A stretch of DNA of 64,000 bases, from positions 186,001 through 250,000 of the forward strand of contig NZ_BMSA01000001.1 of NCBI RefSeq assembly GCF_014648915.1. The letters are read 5' to 3'. This DNA comes from Streptomyces phaeofaciens (GTDB lineage: Bacteria; Actinomycetota; Actinomycetes; Streptomycetales; Streptomycetaceae). The number at the start of each line of letters is the position of its first letter. Within the stretch, counting starts at the first letter, position 1. Shown piece by piece: positions 24,317 through 33,641 of the stretch. A program made the translations under genes and the position numbers. Under the pieces are notes generated by a model that had not been told where the DNA came from, did no database searches, and worked only from the letters and a program-made list of their open reading frames with translations.

Positions 24317-25735
24317 ATGACGGAAACGGATTCCAACGCTTACGACGTCGTGGTGCTCGGGGCCGGGCCCGTGGGGGAGAACGTGGCCGACCGCACCCGT
24401 GCGGCCGGCCTCACCACCGCGGTCGTGGAGAGCGAACTGGTCGGCGGCGAATGCTCGTACTGGGCCTGTATGCCCAGCAAGGCCCTGTTGCGCCCGGTCA
24501 TCGCCCGGGCCGACGCCCGCAGGCTGCCCGGTCTGCGCCAGGCGGTGCAGGGCCCGCTGGACGCGGCGGCGATCTTCGCCCGGCGCAACTGGTACACCGG
24601 GGACTGGACCGACGACGGCCAGGCCGACTGGCTGAGCGGTATCGGCGCCGACCTGTACCGGGGCCACGGCGCACTCACCGGGCCGCGCTCGGTGACGGTG
24701 GGGGGCCGTACCCTCACGGCCCGGCACGCGGTCGTCGTCGCCACCGGCACCCGTGCCGTCCTGCCCGACCTGCCGGGCCTGGCAGAGGTCAAGCCCTGGA
24801 CGAGCCGCGAGGCGACCAGCGCCCAGTCCGTGCCCGGCCGGCTCGTCGTGGTCGGCGGGGGCGTCGTCGCCACCGAGATGGCCACCCTCTACCAGGGGCT
24901 CGGCTCACAGGTCACCGTCCTCGTGCGCGGCAAGGGCCTGCTCAACCGGATGGAGCCCTTCGCCGGCGAACTCGTCGCCGAGGCGCTGGTCGAGGCCGGC
25001 GCGGAGGTACGGACCGGCACGTCGGTGGAGTCGGTCACGCGCTCGGACGGCACCCTCGTGGTCGTCACCGGCGGCGGCGACCGCATCGAGGCCGACGAGA
25101 TCCTCTTCGCCACCGGCCGCGCACCGCGCACCGACGACATCGGCCTCGACACGGTCGGTCTGGAACCGGGCTCCTGGCTGACGGTCGACGACAGCCTGCG
25201 CGTCAGCGGCACCGACTGGCTGTACGCGGTCGGCGACGTCAACCATCGCGCCCTCCTCACCCACCAGGGCAAGTACCAGGCCCGCATCGCGGGCGCCGCC
25301 ATCGCCGCCCGCGCCGCGGGCACGCCCCTCGACGGGGCCGAACCCTGGAGCGCCCACGCCGCCACGGCCGACCACGAGACCGTTCCCCAGGTCGTCTTCA
25401 CCGATCCGGAGGCGGCCGCGGTCGGCCTCTCGCTCGCGGAGGCCGAACAGGCCGGGTATCGCGTGCGGGCCGTCGACGTCGACATGGCGTCGGCGTCCGG
25501 TGCGGGCCTGTACGCCGAGGGCTACAAGGGCCGCGCCCGGATGGTCGTCGACCTGGAGCAGGAGATCGTGCGCGGGGTCACCTTCGTCGGCCCGGGGGTG
25601 GGCGAGCTGATCCACTCGGCGACCGTCGCCGTCGCCGGCCAGGTCCCGATCGCCCGCCTCTGGCACGCGGTCCCGTCCTACCCGACGATCAGCGAGGTGT
25701 GGCTGCGCCTGCTGGAGGCCTACCGGGACAACTGA
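24317..25735 (+). CDS. FAD-dependent pyridine nucleotide-disulfide oxidoreductase
   Basis: 472 residues. The FAD motif is VVVLGAGPVGENVA (11-24), the redox cysteines are C46 and C51 in GGECSYWACMPSK, and the NAD(P) motif is VVGGGVVATEMA. YAVGDVN binds FAD again. The C-terminal dimer domain has SYPTISE where lipoamide dehydrogenases have the catalytic His-Pro-Thr, so the His is replaced by Tyr and classical lipoamide turnover is unlikely. It may be a reductase of a different disulfide or of a metal. Confidence 0.85.
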   Translation: MTETDSNAYDVVVLGAGPVGENVADRTRAAGLTTAVVESELVGGECSYWACMPSKALLRPVIARADARRLPGLRQAVQGPLDAAAIFARRNWYTGDWTDDGQADWLSGIGADLYRGHGALTGPRSVTVGGRTLTARHAVVVATGTRAVLPDLPGLAEVKPWTSREATSAQSVPGRLVVVGGGVVATEMATLYQGLGSQVTVLVRGKGLLNRMEPFAGELVAEALVEAGAEVRTGTSVESVTRSDGTLVVVTGGGDRIEADEILFATGRAPRTDDIGLDTVGLEPGSWLTVDDSLRVSGTDWLYAVGDVNHRALLTHQGKYQARIAGAAIAARAAGTPLDGAEPWSAHAATADHETVPQVVFTDPEAAAVGLSLAEAEQAGYRVRAVDVDMASASGAGLYAEGYKGRARMVVDLEQEIVRGVTFVGPGVGELIHSATVAVAGQVPIARLWHAVPSYPTISEVWLRLLEAYRDN

Positions 25736-25743
25736 CCGGCCGA

Positions 25744-26388
25744 CTACGGCAGTTCGAACCCCAGCGCCTTCGCCGCCTCGGCCGGTGCCGGCTGCGCCCA
25801 CCGCTCCAGGACGGCCTGGTTGGCGGAGAGCGAGCGCAGTTCGGCCCGGTCCAGGTAGAGCGTGCCGTCCAGGTGATCGGTCTCGTGCTGCACGATCCGG
25901 GCGGGCCAGCCGGCGAACACCTCGTCCAGTGCCCGCCCGTGCTCGTCCTGGCCGGTCAGCCGGACCTCGGCGTGCCGGGCCACCACCGCCTGGTAGCCCG
26001 GCACGCTCAGGCAGCCCTCGAAGAACGCGGCACGGGCCGGACCGACGCCCTCGTACGACGGGTTGACCAGCACCCGGAACGGCTGCGGCACCCGCCCGCG
26101 GACCAGCCGCACCTCCTCCGGCACCGGCGCCGGGTCCTCGATGACGGCGATCCGCAGTTCCACCCCGACCTGGGGCGCGGCGAGCCCGACGCCCGGTGCC
26201 GCGTGCATGGTGATCCGCAGCGCCTCGACGAAGCGGGCCAGGAGGGCCGGGTCCAGCTGTCCGTCGTAGCGTTCGGTGCCGGCGCGCAGGACCGGGTCGC
26301 CGGCCGCGACGACGGGCAACGGGCCGCCGGGGGCGAGGAGTTCCTCGAGCCGTTCGGCAAGAGGCGCGCGGGGACTGGGGTTTGCCAT
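25744..26388 (-). CDS. def: Peptide deformylase
   Basis: 214 residues. All three motifs are present: GVGLAAPQVG (66-75), EGCLS with metal-ligand C126, and HETDH with H168, E169 and H172. It removes formyl groups from new proteins. No fmt gene is adjacent, so this is probably one of several deformylases, as is usual in Streptomyces. It ends 8 bases from the convergent oxidoreductase. Confidence 0.95.
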   Translation of the reverse strand: MANPSPRAPLAERLEELLAPGGPLPVVAAGDPVLRAGTERYDGQLDPALLARFVEALRITMHAAPGVGLAAPQVGVELRIAVIEDPAPVPEEVRLVRGRVPQPFRVLVNPSYEGVGPARAAFFEGCLSVPGYQAVVARHAEVRLTGQDEHGRALDEVFAGWPARIVQHETDHLDGTLYLDRAELRSLSANQAVLERWAQPAPAEAAKALGFELP

Positions 26389-26417
26389 CGGGCCAGGATG
26401 CCATGAACACGTGTCAT

Positions 26418-26431
26418 GTGACGCAGGTCAC
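26418..26431. promoter_or_regulatory. Crp-like site between def and the PepSY gene
   Basis: GTGACGCAGGTCAC fits the Streptomyces Crp consensus GTG-N6-GNCAC exactly. It lies 91 bases before the PepSY start and 30 bases upstream of the def start. Confidence 0.5.
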
Positions 26432-26521
26432 TTGAAGTCGCGGGAACTCGACCGGGTTCCGCTCCGACTACTGGACCGTCATGGCTGAAACACGTCCCCC
26501 TGCCCCCGGAGAAGCCCGCCC

Positions 26522-27919
26522 ATGTCCACCGCTCCCTCGACCCTCACGGACGAGGCCCCGCAACAGCCCGCGCCCGCGTCGCCCTCCCGCGGCCCCTGGG
26601 CCCCGCTGCGCCCGCTGATCCTGCGCCTGCACTTCTACGCCGGTGTGCTCGTCGCCCCGTTCCTGCTGGTCGCCGCCGTCACCGGATTCCTGTACGCCGG
26701 CTCCTTCCAGGCCGAGAAGCTCGTCTACTCCCACGAGATGACCGTGCCGGTCGGCGACACCAAGCTCCCCGTCTCCGAGCAGGTGGACGCGGCCCGCAAG
26801 GCCCACCCCGAGGGCACGGTCTCGGCGGTCCGCCCGTCCCCGGCGGCCGACGCGAGCACCCGTGTGCTGCTCTCCGGCGTGGAGGGCGTGAACCCCGACC
26901 ACACCCTCGCCGTGTTCGTCGACCCGTACACCGCCGAGGTCCGCGGCTCCCTCGAACAGTACGGATCGACCGGCGCGCTCCCTCTGCGCACCTGGATCTC
27001 CGAACTCCACCGCAATCTGCACCTCGGCGAGACCGGCCGGCTCTACAGCGAACTGGCCGCGAGCTGGCTGTGGGTGATAGCGGGCGGCGGCATCGTGCTC
27101 TGGTTCTCCCGCCGCCGCGCCCTGCGCAAGGTCCGCGGCACCAGCGGGCGGCGCCGGACGCTGGGACTGCACGGCACCGTCGGCCTCTGGGCCGCCCTCG
27201 GCTTCTTCTTCCTCTCCGCCACCGGTCTGACCTGGTCGACGTACGCCGGCGCCACCATCGACGAGCTCCGCACCTCCCTCCACCAGGCCACGCCGTCGGT
27301 CTCGGCGGCCGCGGGCGGCGGCGAGCACGCCGGGCACGACGCGGCCTCCGGCGCCGGCGGGGACGGCGAGCACGGTGTGGGACTCGACAAGGTCCTGTCC
27401 GTCGCCCGCGCCGAAGGGCTGGGCGACCCGGTCGAGATCGTCCCGCCGGCGGACGCCGAGTCGGCGTACGTCGTCAAGCAGGTGCAGCGCAGCTGGCCGA
27501 CCAGGCAGGACGCCGTCGCGATCGATCCGGCCACCGGCCAGGTCACCGACGTCCTGCGGTTCGCGGACCACCCGGTGCTCGCCAAGCTGACCCGCTGGGG
27601 CATCGACCTGCACACCGGTGTGCTGTTCGGCCTGGCCAACCAGATCCTGCTGATGCTCCTCGCGCTCTCCCTGATCCTGCTGATCGTCTGGGGCTACCGC
27701 ATGTGGTGGCAGCGCGGCCGGGGCAGCGCGTTCGGCCGGCCCATACCCCGCGGCGCCTGGTCCCAGGTCCCGCCGTACGTGCTCGTCCCGCTGATGGCGG
27801 TGATCGCGGTGCTCGGCTACTTCGTCCCGCTGCTCGGCATCCCGCTGGCCGGGTTCCTCGTGGTCGACGTGGTCCTCGGCGAGATCGCGCACCGGCGGGG
27901 GAACCGGGCGGCCGCCTGA
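26522..27919 (+). CDS. PepSY-associated membrane protein (iron-reductase/utilisation type)
   Basis: 465 residues. A first membrane helix (about 36-58, HFYAGVLVAPFLLVAAVTG) is followed by an external PepSY segment, two helices (about 182-200 and 222-242), a His-rich external loop (GEHAGHD) with a second PepSY domain, and terminal helices. PF03929 proteins are linked to ferric-siderophore reduction or copper; the metal here is not shown. A strong terminator follows. Confidence 0.85.
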   Translation: MSTAPSTLTDEAPQQPAPASPSRGPWAPLRPLILRLHFYAGVLVAPFLLVAAVTGFLYAGSFQAEKLVYSHEMTVPVGDTKLPVSEQVDAARKAHPEGTVSAVRPSPAADASTRVLLSGVEGVNPDHTLAVFVDPYTAEVRGSLEQYGSTGALPLRTWISELHRNLHLGETGRLYSELAASWLWVIAGGGIVLWFSRRRALRKVRGTSGRRRTLGLHGTVGLWAALGFFFLSATGLTWSTYAGATIDELRTSLHQATPSVSAAAGGGEHAGHDAASGAGGDGEHGVGLDKVLSVARAEGLGDPVEIVPPADAESAYVVKQVQRSWPTRQDAVAIDPATGQVTDVLRFADHPVLAKLTRWGIDLHTGVLFGLANQILLMLLALSLILLIVWGYRMWWQRGRGSAFGRPIPRGAWSQVPPYVLVPLMAVIAVLGYFVPLLGIPLAGFLVVDVVLGEIAHRRGNRAAA

Positions 27920-27934
27920 TCCTTCGGCATGCGT

Positions 27935-27980
27935 ACGGCAGCGGCCCGGCGGTGGGGTTCCACCGCCGGGCCGCTGCCGT
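27935..27980. terminator. 21-bp perfect-stem terminator
   Basis: Bases 27935-27955 and 27960-27980 are perfectly complementary with a GGTT loop. It lies between convergent genes (PepSY and TPR), so it can stop transcription from both sides. Confidence 0.9.
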
Positions 27981-27991
27981 GTGCGCCCGTC

Positions 27992-28363
27992 TCAGGCCTG
28001 CGGGAAGTCCCCGGCCAGTGCCGAGGCGATCCGCAGATGCGGTCCCGCCTCCTCGTGCCGGCCCTGCCGCTCCAGGGTGCGGCCGAGCATCAGCCGGGCG
28101 TAGTGCTCCACCGGGTCGCGGTCGACGATCGTCCGCAACTCGCTCTCGGCGCGGCGCAGTTGAGCCGAGTGGTAGTAGGCGCGAGCCAGCAGCAGCCGGG
28201 GACCGGTCTGCTCCGGCACCTCCTCGACCAGCCCGACCAGCACCCGCGCGGCGGCGGTGTAGTCCCGCGCCTCGAAGAACTGCCGCGCCCGCTCCCAGCG
28301 CTCCGCCGGGGTTCCGTGGGCGTAGTACGCGGATTCCTGCGTCGCCTCGTATGTCATGTCCAC
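27992..28363 (-). CDS. Small tetratricopeptide-repeat protein
   Basis: 123 residues, about three TPR units (ARQFFEARDYTAAARVLVGLV, RLLLARAYYHSAQLRRAESEL, ARLMLGRTLERQGRHEEAGPHL). TPR proteins hold partner proteins; the partner is unknown. It lies downstream of two MarR-type genes on the same strand with a 50-base gap, so it may be the regulated gene of that operon. Met 28357 is an alternative start. Confidence 0.85.
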   Translation of the reverse strand: MDMTYEATQESAYYAHGTPAERWERARQFFEARDYTAAARVLVGLVEEVPEQTGPRLLLARAYYHSAQLRRAESELRTIVDRDPVEHYARLMLGRTLERQGRHEEAGPHLRIASALAGDFPQA

Positions 28364-28413
28364 TCGTGACCTCCTTCGAGGCCGTCAACCGGACGGGTTG
28401 ATTGAATATTCCA

Positions 28414-28932
28414 CTACGCCGTCGCGGTCGGCGCGGCCAGCTCCGCCTCGGCCCGTTCTCTGATGCGCGCGAGCACACGGCCCGCGACCGCCAGGTCCTC
28501 CGCCGGAATGCCGGCGTAGATCCGCGCGGTGATCGGGGCCGTCTCGGCGCCGACCGCAGCGAAGAGTTCGCGTCCGGCGTCCGAGGCGCCCACGAGCGGA
28601 CCGTCGGCCGACAGCAGCCCCTTGTCGAGCAGTTCGCCGACCGTGGCGCCGACCTCCGCCGGGTCCGCCTTGAGGGCTCCGCCGACCTGCGCGACCAGCG
28701 CCTTCCGCTCCAGCGGTCCGTCCACGGCGGCCGCCCGCAGGGTGATCTGCTGAGCGAAGGTGAGACCGTTGCGGGCGATGACCCGCTCCAGCACGGCGCG
28801 GCTCGCGTAGTGCGCCAGGGCGATCACGCGGGGGTCGACGGGCGGGGCGGAGGGAGGCTTGGTGCCGGCCCCGGTGTCCGTCGTGGTGGGGTCGGTCGCG
28901 GTGGCTGTGGTGGTGGATCCGGTGCTGGTCAT
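28414..28932 (-). CDS. MarR-like winged-helix protein
   Basis: 172 residues. After a Thr/Pro-rich disordered N-terminus (1-30) comes a helical region and LTFAQQITLRAAAVDG...VGATVGELLDKGLLSADG, the layout of a MarR winged helix. DNA contact residues are less clear than in the upstream MarR gene. The two share an ATGA overlap (28929-28932), so they are translated together and may form a heterodimer or an antagonist pair; that is inference. Confidence 0.75.
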   Translation of the reverse strand: MTSTGSTTTATATDPTTTDTGAGTKPPSAPPVDPRVIALAHYASRAVLERVIARNGLTFAQQITLRAAAVDGPLERKALVAQVGGALKADPAEVGATVGELLDKGLLSADGPLVGASDAGRELFAAVGAETAPITARIYAGIPAEDLAVAGRVLARIRERAEAELAAPTATA

Positions 28933-29432
28933 GACTCCCCCTGAGTCTTCTCGGCGATGAGATCTGGTGGTGCGTCGGTGACATCGAGCGGTACGTCGAG
29001 CAGGGTCGCGAGTTCGGCCGTGAACGTGCGGGTGCGGGCGCTGTCCAGGCCGCCGAGGGGTTCCAGCAGCCGCTCCAGCAGCCCCTGGACCACCGTGATC
29101 GCGCGCCGCGTGACGTCCTCGCCCCGCTCGGTGAGGGCCAGTTGCACGGCGCGCGGGTCGCCGGGATCCCGGGTCCGCTCGATCAGTCCCGCGGACTCCA
29201 GGGCCCGCGCCAGCTTCGAGACGTAGAGCGCCTCGAGACCGGTGTGGTCGGCGAGCCGGCGCTGACTGGGCCGTTCACCGGCGCGCCGCATGCCGTACAG
29301 CGATGCCACCAGTGAGTACTGCGCGTGGGTGAGACCCAGCGGCGCGACCGCCCGGTCGACGGCCACCCGCCACTTCGTCGACAACCGCCACACCAGGTAG
29401 CCCGGCGTGGCCCGTTCGGAACCCTTGCTCAT
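28929..29432 (-). CDS. MarR-family regulator (first gene of the operon)
   Basis: 167 residues with a canonical MarR winged helix: LTHAQYSLVASLYG, then SQRRLADHTGLEALYVSKLARALESAGLIERT, and the wing DPGDPRAVQLALTERG. It likely represses its own operon (marR, marR-like gene, TPR gene) through the palindrome just upstream of its start. Confidence 0.9.
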   Translation of the reverse strand: MSKGSERATPGYLVWRLSTKWRVAVDRAVAPLGLTHAQYSLVASLYGMRRAGERPSQRRLADHTGLEALYVSKLARALESAGLIERTRDPGDPRAVQLALTERGEDVTRRAITVVQGLLERLLEPLGGLDSARTRTFTAELATLLDVPLDVTDAPPDLIAEKTQGES

Positions 29433-29444
29433 GGGCGATACATT

Positions 29445-29469
29445 ACATGGCTACCATGTCCATGGCTAC
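29445..29469. promoter_or_regulatory. MarR operator with ACATGG palindrome and CATGGCTAC direct repeat
   Basis: ACATGG-CTA-CCATGT (29445-29459) is a perfect palindrome, and CATGGCTAC occurs twice (29446-29454, 29461-29469). It begins 13 bases upstream of the MarR start codon, over the expected promoter. Confidence 0.6.
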
Positions 29470-29548
29470 TATTTTCCTGTGGTGAGCGTGCCGACGCGGG
29501 GCCCACGGGGGGACGCTCCCCGTGGGCCCCGCGCCGGTGTCCGGCCCG

Positions 29549-30715
29549 TCAGCCGACCCGCCGGAGGGCCTCCCGGGTGAGGTCCGCGAGCGTGGGATAC
29601 CCGTCGACGGCCATGATCAGGTCGGCCTCGGCGAGGAGCGAGCGGAGCACGTGGACGATGCCGTCGACGCCGCCCAGGGCGAGCCCGTAGGCGTAGGGGC
29701 GGCCGACGCCGACGGCGGTGGCGCCCAGGGCGACGGCCTTGACGATGTCGGCTCCGCTGCGGATCCCGGAGTCGAACAGCACCGGCAGACCGTCGGCGGC
29801 GTCCACGACGGCAGGCAGGACGTCGAGGGCCGGGAGGCCGCCGTTGGCCTGCCGGCCGCCGTGGTTGGAGCAGTAGATGCCGTCCACGCCCCCGTCCTTG
29901 GCCCGGCGCGCGTCCTCGGGGTGGCAGATGCCCTTGACGATCAGCGGCAGGTCGGTGAGGGAGCGCAGCCAGGGTAGGTCGTCCCAGGTGAGCGGGTTGC
30001 CGAAGAGCTGGGTCCACAGCAGGACGGCGGCCTGCGGGTCCTCCTCGGGGGTGCGCGCCAGCCGGGACCGGAAGACGGGGTCGCCGGTGTAGTTCGCCAG
30101 GCAGTGGCCGCGCAGCTGCGGGAAGTTGGCGCCGGCCAGGTCGCGGGGGCGCCAGCCGGTGACCCAGGTGTCGAGGGTGACCACGATGCCCCGGTAGCCC
30201 GCCCGCTCGGCGCGGTGGACGAGGCTCGCGGCGAGTTCGCGGTCGGTGGGGGTGTAGAGCTGGAAGAAGCCCGGGGTGTCCCCGAACGCGGCGGCGACCT
30301 GCTCCATCGGGTCGACGGAGAGCGTGGAGGCGATCATCGGCACGCCGGTGCGCGCGGCGGCGTTCGCGGTCGCCAGGTCACCGTGCCCGTCCTGGGCGCA
30401 GAGCCCGACGACACCGACCGGCGCCATGAACACCGGTGAGGGCAGCCGCATCCCGAACAGGTCCACGGAGAGGTCGCGCTCGGCCGCGCCGACGAACATC
30501 CGGGGCACGAGCCCCCAGCGGTCGAAGGCGGCCACATTGGCCCGCTGGGTGCGCTCGTCGCCCGCGCCGCCCGAGACGTACGACCACACGGAGGACGGCA
30601 GCGCCGAGCGCGCCCGGTCCTCCCACTCCGCGAAGGCCATCGGGAAGCGCGGCAGCACACCGCCCAGCCCGTTGAGGTAGATCTCGTTCTGGTAGGAGCC
30701 GTACGGCTGTCCCAT
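29549..30715 (-). CDS. Lactate 2-monooxygenase-like FMN enzyme
   Basis: 388 residues, alpha-hydroxy-acid oxidase family (TIM barrel, FMN). FMN-site blocks [22 protein letters not shown] and [10 protein letters not shown] are present, with catalytic His in [11 protein letters not shown] and FDSGIRSG for FMN phosphate. The N-terminus (YGSYQNEIY) is that of lactate 2-monooxygenases, which turn L-lactate and O2 into acetate and CO2. GAAGGGA precedes ATG 30715. The divergent tandem Lrp regulator probably controls it. Confidence 0.88.
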   Translation of the reverse strand: MGQPYGSYQNEIYLNGLGGVLPRFPMAFAEWEDRARSALPSSVWSYVSGGAGDERTQRANVAAFDRWGLVPRMFVGAAERDLSVDLFGMRLPSPVFMAPVGVVGLCAQDGHGDLATANAAARTGVPMIASTLSVDPMEQVAAAFGDTPGFFQLYTPTDRELAASLVHRAERAGYRGIVVTLDTWVTGWRPRDLAGANFPQLRGHCLANYTGDPVFRSRLARTPEEDPQAAVLLWTQLFGNPLTWDDLPWLRSLTDLPLIVKGICHPEDARRAKDGGVDGIYCSNHGGRQANGGLPALDVLPAVVDAADGLPVLFDSGIRSGADIVKAVALGATAVGVGRPYAYGLALGGVDGIVHVLRSLLAEADLIMAVDGYPTLADLTREALRRVG

Positions 30716-30810
30716 GCCAGGTCCCTTCTCGCTCGGCTGTCGGGTCAGAGTGTGATACTGGCCGACCACGCCCCCCGTCACGCAGGAATCTCGCACAGAA
30801 GCGGGCACGC

Positions 30811-31851
30811 ATGCAGGATCACGTCAAGCAACTGCTGAGCGAGGACGAGCTGGCGCTCATCAACGCCCTCCAGTTGAGGCCGCGAGCCTCGTGGACCGAT
30901 CTGGGGCGCGCCCTCGGCGTGGATCCGGTCACCGCGGCCAGGCGGTGGAACCGGCTGGCCGAGCGGGGAGAGGCCTGGGTCGGGCTGTCGCCGGGGCCCC
31001 GGCTGTTCGACCGGCTCTGCCTCGCCTTCGTCGAGATCGACTGCGGCGCGGGTGCGGCCGGCGAGGTCACCCGGGCGCTCACCGGCCATCCGCACATGGT
31101 CACCGTCGAACGCGCCTCCGGCGCCTACGACCTGCTCGCCACCGTCGCCACCCGCGACCTGGCCGCGATGTCCCGCTACACGCTCGACGTCCTGCCCGCC
31201 CTCACCGGGGTACGAGCCGTCCGGGCCCGCATCGTCACCCACATGTTCACCGAGGGCGGCCGGTGGCGGATCGCCGCCCTCGCCCCCGGTCAGCGCGCCC
31301 GGCTCGCCGCCGTGCCGGCCGTCCCGGCCGCCGAGGACCGTCGCGCGGCGGTCGTCACCCCGTTCGACCGCGCGCTCCTGGCCGCACTCGCCCGCGACGG
31401 CCGGGCCTCCCACCAGGCACTGGCCACCGCCCTCGCCGTCAGCTCTGCCACCGTCAAGCGGCGTCTCGACCAGCTCACCCGGCTCGGTCTGCTCAGCTTC
31501 CGCTGCGACTTCGCCCGCCCCCTGGGCGGCTGGCCCGTCGCCGCGACCTTCTGGGCCGCCGTGCCCCCGGCGGACCTGCCCGACGTCGGCCACGCCCTCG
31601 TCCGGCTCCCGGAGACGCGTAACTGCGCCGCCGTCAGCGGCAGGCACAACCTCGTGCTGCAGGCGAGCCTGCACTCCGTGGCCGACGTGCTGCGCCTCGA
31701 GACCCAGCTCGCCGTGAACCACCCCGGCCTGCACATCGCCGAGCGGGTGATCACGCTGCGCCACGAGAAGCTGCTGGGCCATGTCCTCGACCCGGACGGC
31801 CGCTCCGTGGACGTCGTCCCGCCCGACATCTGGGCCGCCCCCGAGGCCTGA
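30811..31851 (+). CDS. Tandem Lrp/AsnC-family regulator
   Basis: 346 residues, two complete Lrp modules in one chain. Module 1 (about 1-165): HTH in [23 protein letters not shown] and a RAM ligand domain. Module 2 (about 183-335): HTH in [23 protein letters not shown] and a second RAM domain. Normal Lrp proteins are about 150 residues, so this is an internal duplication seen in actinobacteria. It likely senses lactate or an amino acid and controls the divergent monooxygenase; that is inference. Confidence 0.88.
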   Translation: MQDHVKQLLSEDELALINALQLRPRASWTDLGRALGVDPVTAARRWNRLAERGEAWVGLSPGPRLFDRLCLAFVEIDCGAGAAGEVTRALTGHPHMVTVERASGAYDLLATVATRDLAAMSRYTLDVLPALTGVRAVRARIVTHMFTEGGRWRIAALAPGQRARLAAVPAVPAAEDRRAAVVTPFDRALLAALARDGRASHQALATALAVSSATVKRRLDQLTRLGLLSFRCDFARPLGGWPVAATFWAAVPPADLPDVGHALVRLPETRNCAAVSGRHNLVLQASLHSVADVLRLETQLAVNHPGLHIAERVITLRHEKLLGHVLDPDGRSVDVVPPDIWAAPEA

Positions 31852-32011
31852 CCGGGGGAGCCGACCCGAGCCCTGACCGGGCCGGCCGCCGCATGGCCAC
31901 AGCGTGATCGGTCCGCCGTTCCGGCAGCCGGTGGGGATCCTCCGATGAGTTCCGCCGACCGGGCCGGTCTACAGGGACGTACATCGTCGAACCACTGACC
32001 GGAGGCCCACC

Positions 32012-32482
32012 ATGACCACTTCCGCACACCCCGGCCGCATGCTGTTCGTGAACATCCCCGTGACGGACCTCGAGCGCAGCAAGGCGTTCTTCGAGAAGCT
32101 CGGATTCGGCTTCAACCCGAAGTTCACCGACGAGACCGCCGCCTGCATGCCGGTCGGCGAGCACGCCTTCGTCATGCTGCTCGGCCGCGAGAAGTTCGCG
32201 GAGTTCTCGAAGCTGCCGATGGCCGATCCCACCACGCACGCGCTGGCGCTGTACTGCTTCGGCGTGTCGTCCCGCGACGAGGTCGACGCGGTCGCCGCCG
32301 CCGCGCTCGCGGCGGGCGGCTCCGAGGCGGACGGGGCCGAGGACTACGGCTTCATGTACTCACGCAGCTTCTTCGACCTCGACGGCCACGGCTGGCAGGT
32401 CATGTGGATGGACCCGGCGGCGGTGGAGCAGGGCCCCGAGGCGTTCGCGGCCTCCTCGCAGGACGCCGGCGCCCCGGCCTGA
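32012..32482 (+). CDS. VOC/glyoxalase-fold protein
   Basis: 156 residues. MLFVNIPVTDLERSKAFFEKLGFGF and FFDLDGHGWQVMWMDP are the paired beta-alpha-beta-beta-beta units of the vicinal oxygen chelate fold. Substrate unknown; such proteins often act on antibiotics, dioxygenase substrates or methylglyoxal adducts. A small hairpin (32496-32511) follows. Confidence 0.9.
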   Translation: MTTSAHPGRMLFVNIPVTDLERSKAFFEKLGFGFNPKFTDETAACMPVGEHAFVMLLGREKFAEFSKLPMADPTTHALALYCFGVSSRDEVDAVAAAALAAGGSEADGAEDYGFMYSRSFFDLDGHGWQVMWMDPAAVEQGPEAFAASSQDAGAPA

Positions 32483-32495
32483 CGTGGCGGACCCG

Positions 32496-32511
32496 ACGGG
32501 ATCGTTCCCGT
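32496..32511. terminator. Weak hairpin after the VOC gene
   Basis: ACGGGA and TCCCGT pair around TCGT, 14 bases after the stop codon and before the convergent pirin gene. Confidence 0.4.
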
Positions 32512-32595
32512 GGGCCGGACGGCTTCGGAGGCAGCCGTCGTCCGTCCGGCCGACGCGGCCCGCGCCACCGGAGACCATCGCCCGGTTCCCCCGGG

Positions 32596-33561
32596 TCAGC
32601 GCACCCTTCCCCGGGGTTTCAGCGGTGTGGCCGGGAGCTCCGGGGCGGGGAGCGGGGCGCCGTCGTAGCCCTGGACCTCGCCGAACCGGGTGCCCTTCGT
32701 CCAGTCCTCGCGGGCCTGTTCGATCTCGTGCTGGGTGCGGCCGACGAAGTTCCACCACATGATCAGTTCCTCCTCGAACGGCTCGCCGCCGAGGAGCATC
32801 AGCGCCGCGTCGGACTCGGCGCGCAGGCGCAGTTCGGTGCGGCCGCAGCCGAGGTAGAGCATGGACCCCGGCAGCACGGGCACCCCGTCGACCCGCACCT
32901 CGCCGGACATGGCGAGGACGCCGTACTCGAAGTCGGGCTCCAGCGGCAGGCGTACGTCCGCTCCGCGGTCGAGCGCGAGGTCGGCGCCCACGAGGGGGGT
33001 GTACGTCGTTCCGGGGGAGGCCGCGCCGTCCAGGTCGCCCAGGATCACGGTGGCCGTGAGGCCGGGAGCGGTGACGGTGGGCAGTGCGGGGTGGTGTTCG
33101 AAGCGGGGCTCGGTGTGCCGGTGGGCGTCGGGCAGCGCGACCCAGAGCTGGGCGCCGTGCAGCAGCCGGGCGTGCGGGCGGGGGCTTTCCTCGGAGTGGC
33201 TGATCGCGCGGCCCGAGGTCATCAGTCCGAGTTCCCGGGGCCGGATGGTCTGGAGGCTGCCCGTGGAGTCGCGGTGCAGCACCTCGCCCTCGTGGAGCCA
33301 GCTGACGGTCTGGAGGCCCATGTGGGGGTGCGGCGGGACCTGCATCCCGGGTTCGTCGGCGATGTCGTCGGGGCCGTAGTGGTCGACGAAGGCCCAGGCG
33401 CCGATCATGCGCCGGCCGAGGTTCGGCAGCAGCCGGCGTACCTCGGTGGACTCGCCGAGCCGTACGTGCCGGGGGCTCAGCAGCTCGCGGACGGGTTCGG
33501 CGACGACGAATCCACGCCCGCCGCACACACTCGGTACGGGCGCGCGGTCAAGGTTGCTCAT
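32596..33561 (-). CDS. Pirin-family protein
   Basis: 321 residues, two cupin domains. Metal ligands sit in PPHPHMGLQTV (H78, H80) and the RAISHSEE segment, and VALPDAHRHTEPRFEHH is the pirin interdomain strand. Bacterial pirins have quercetinase or redox-sensing roles. Nothing nearby indicates which applies. Confidence 0.92.
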   Translation of the reverse strand: MSNLDRAPVPSVCGGRGFVVAEPVRELLSPRHVRLGESTEVRRLLPNLGRRMIGAWAFVDHYGPDDIADEPGMQVPPHPHMGLQTVSWLHEGEVLHRDSTGSLQTIRPRELGLMTSGRAISHSEESPRPHARLLHGAQLWVALPDAHRHTEPRFEHHPALPTVTAPGLTATVILGDLDGAASPGTTYTPLVGADLALDRGADVRLPLEPDFEYGVLAMSGEVRVDGVPVLPGSMLYLGCGRTELRLRAESDAALMLLGGEPFEEELIMWWNFVGRTQHEIEQAREDWTKGTRFGEVQGYDGAPLPAPELPATPLKPRGRVR

Positions 33562-33641
33562 GCCGCCAACCTAGCGGTCGTGGGCGCGGCCGCGCAGAAG
33601 GTCGGAGGCCGACGCGGAGTGGCGGGCACCGGTCGGCCTCC

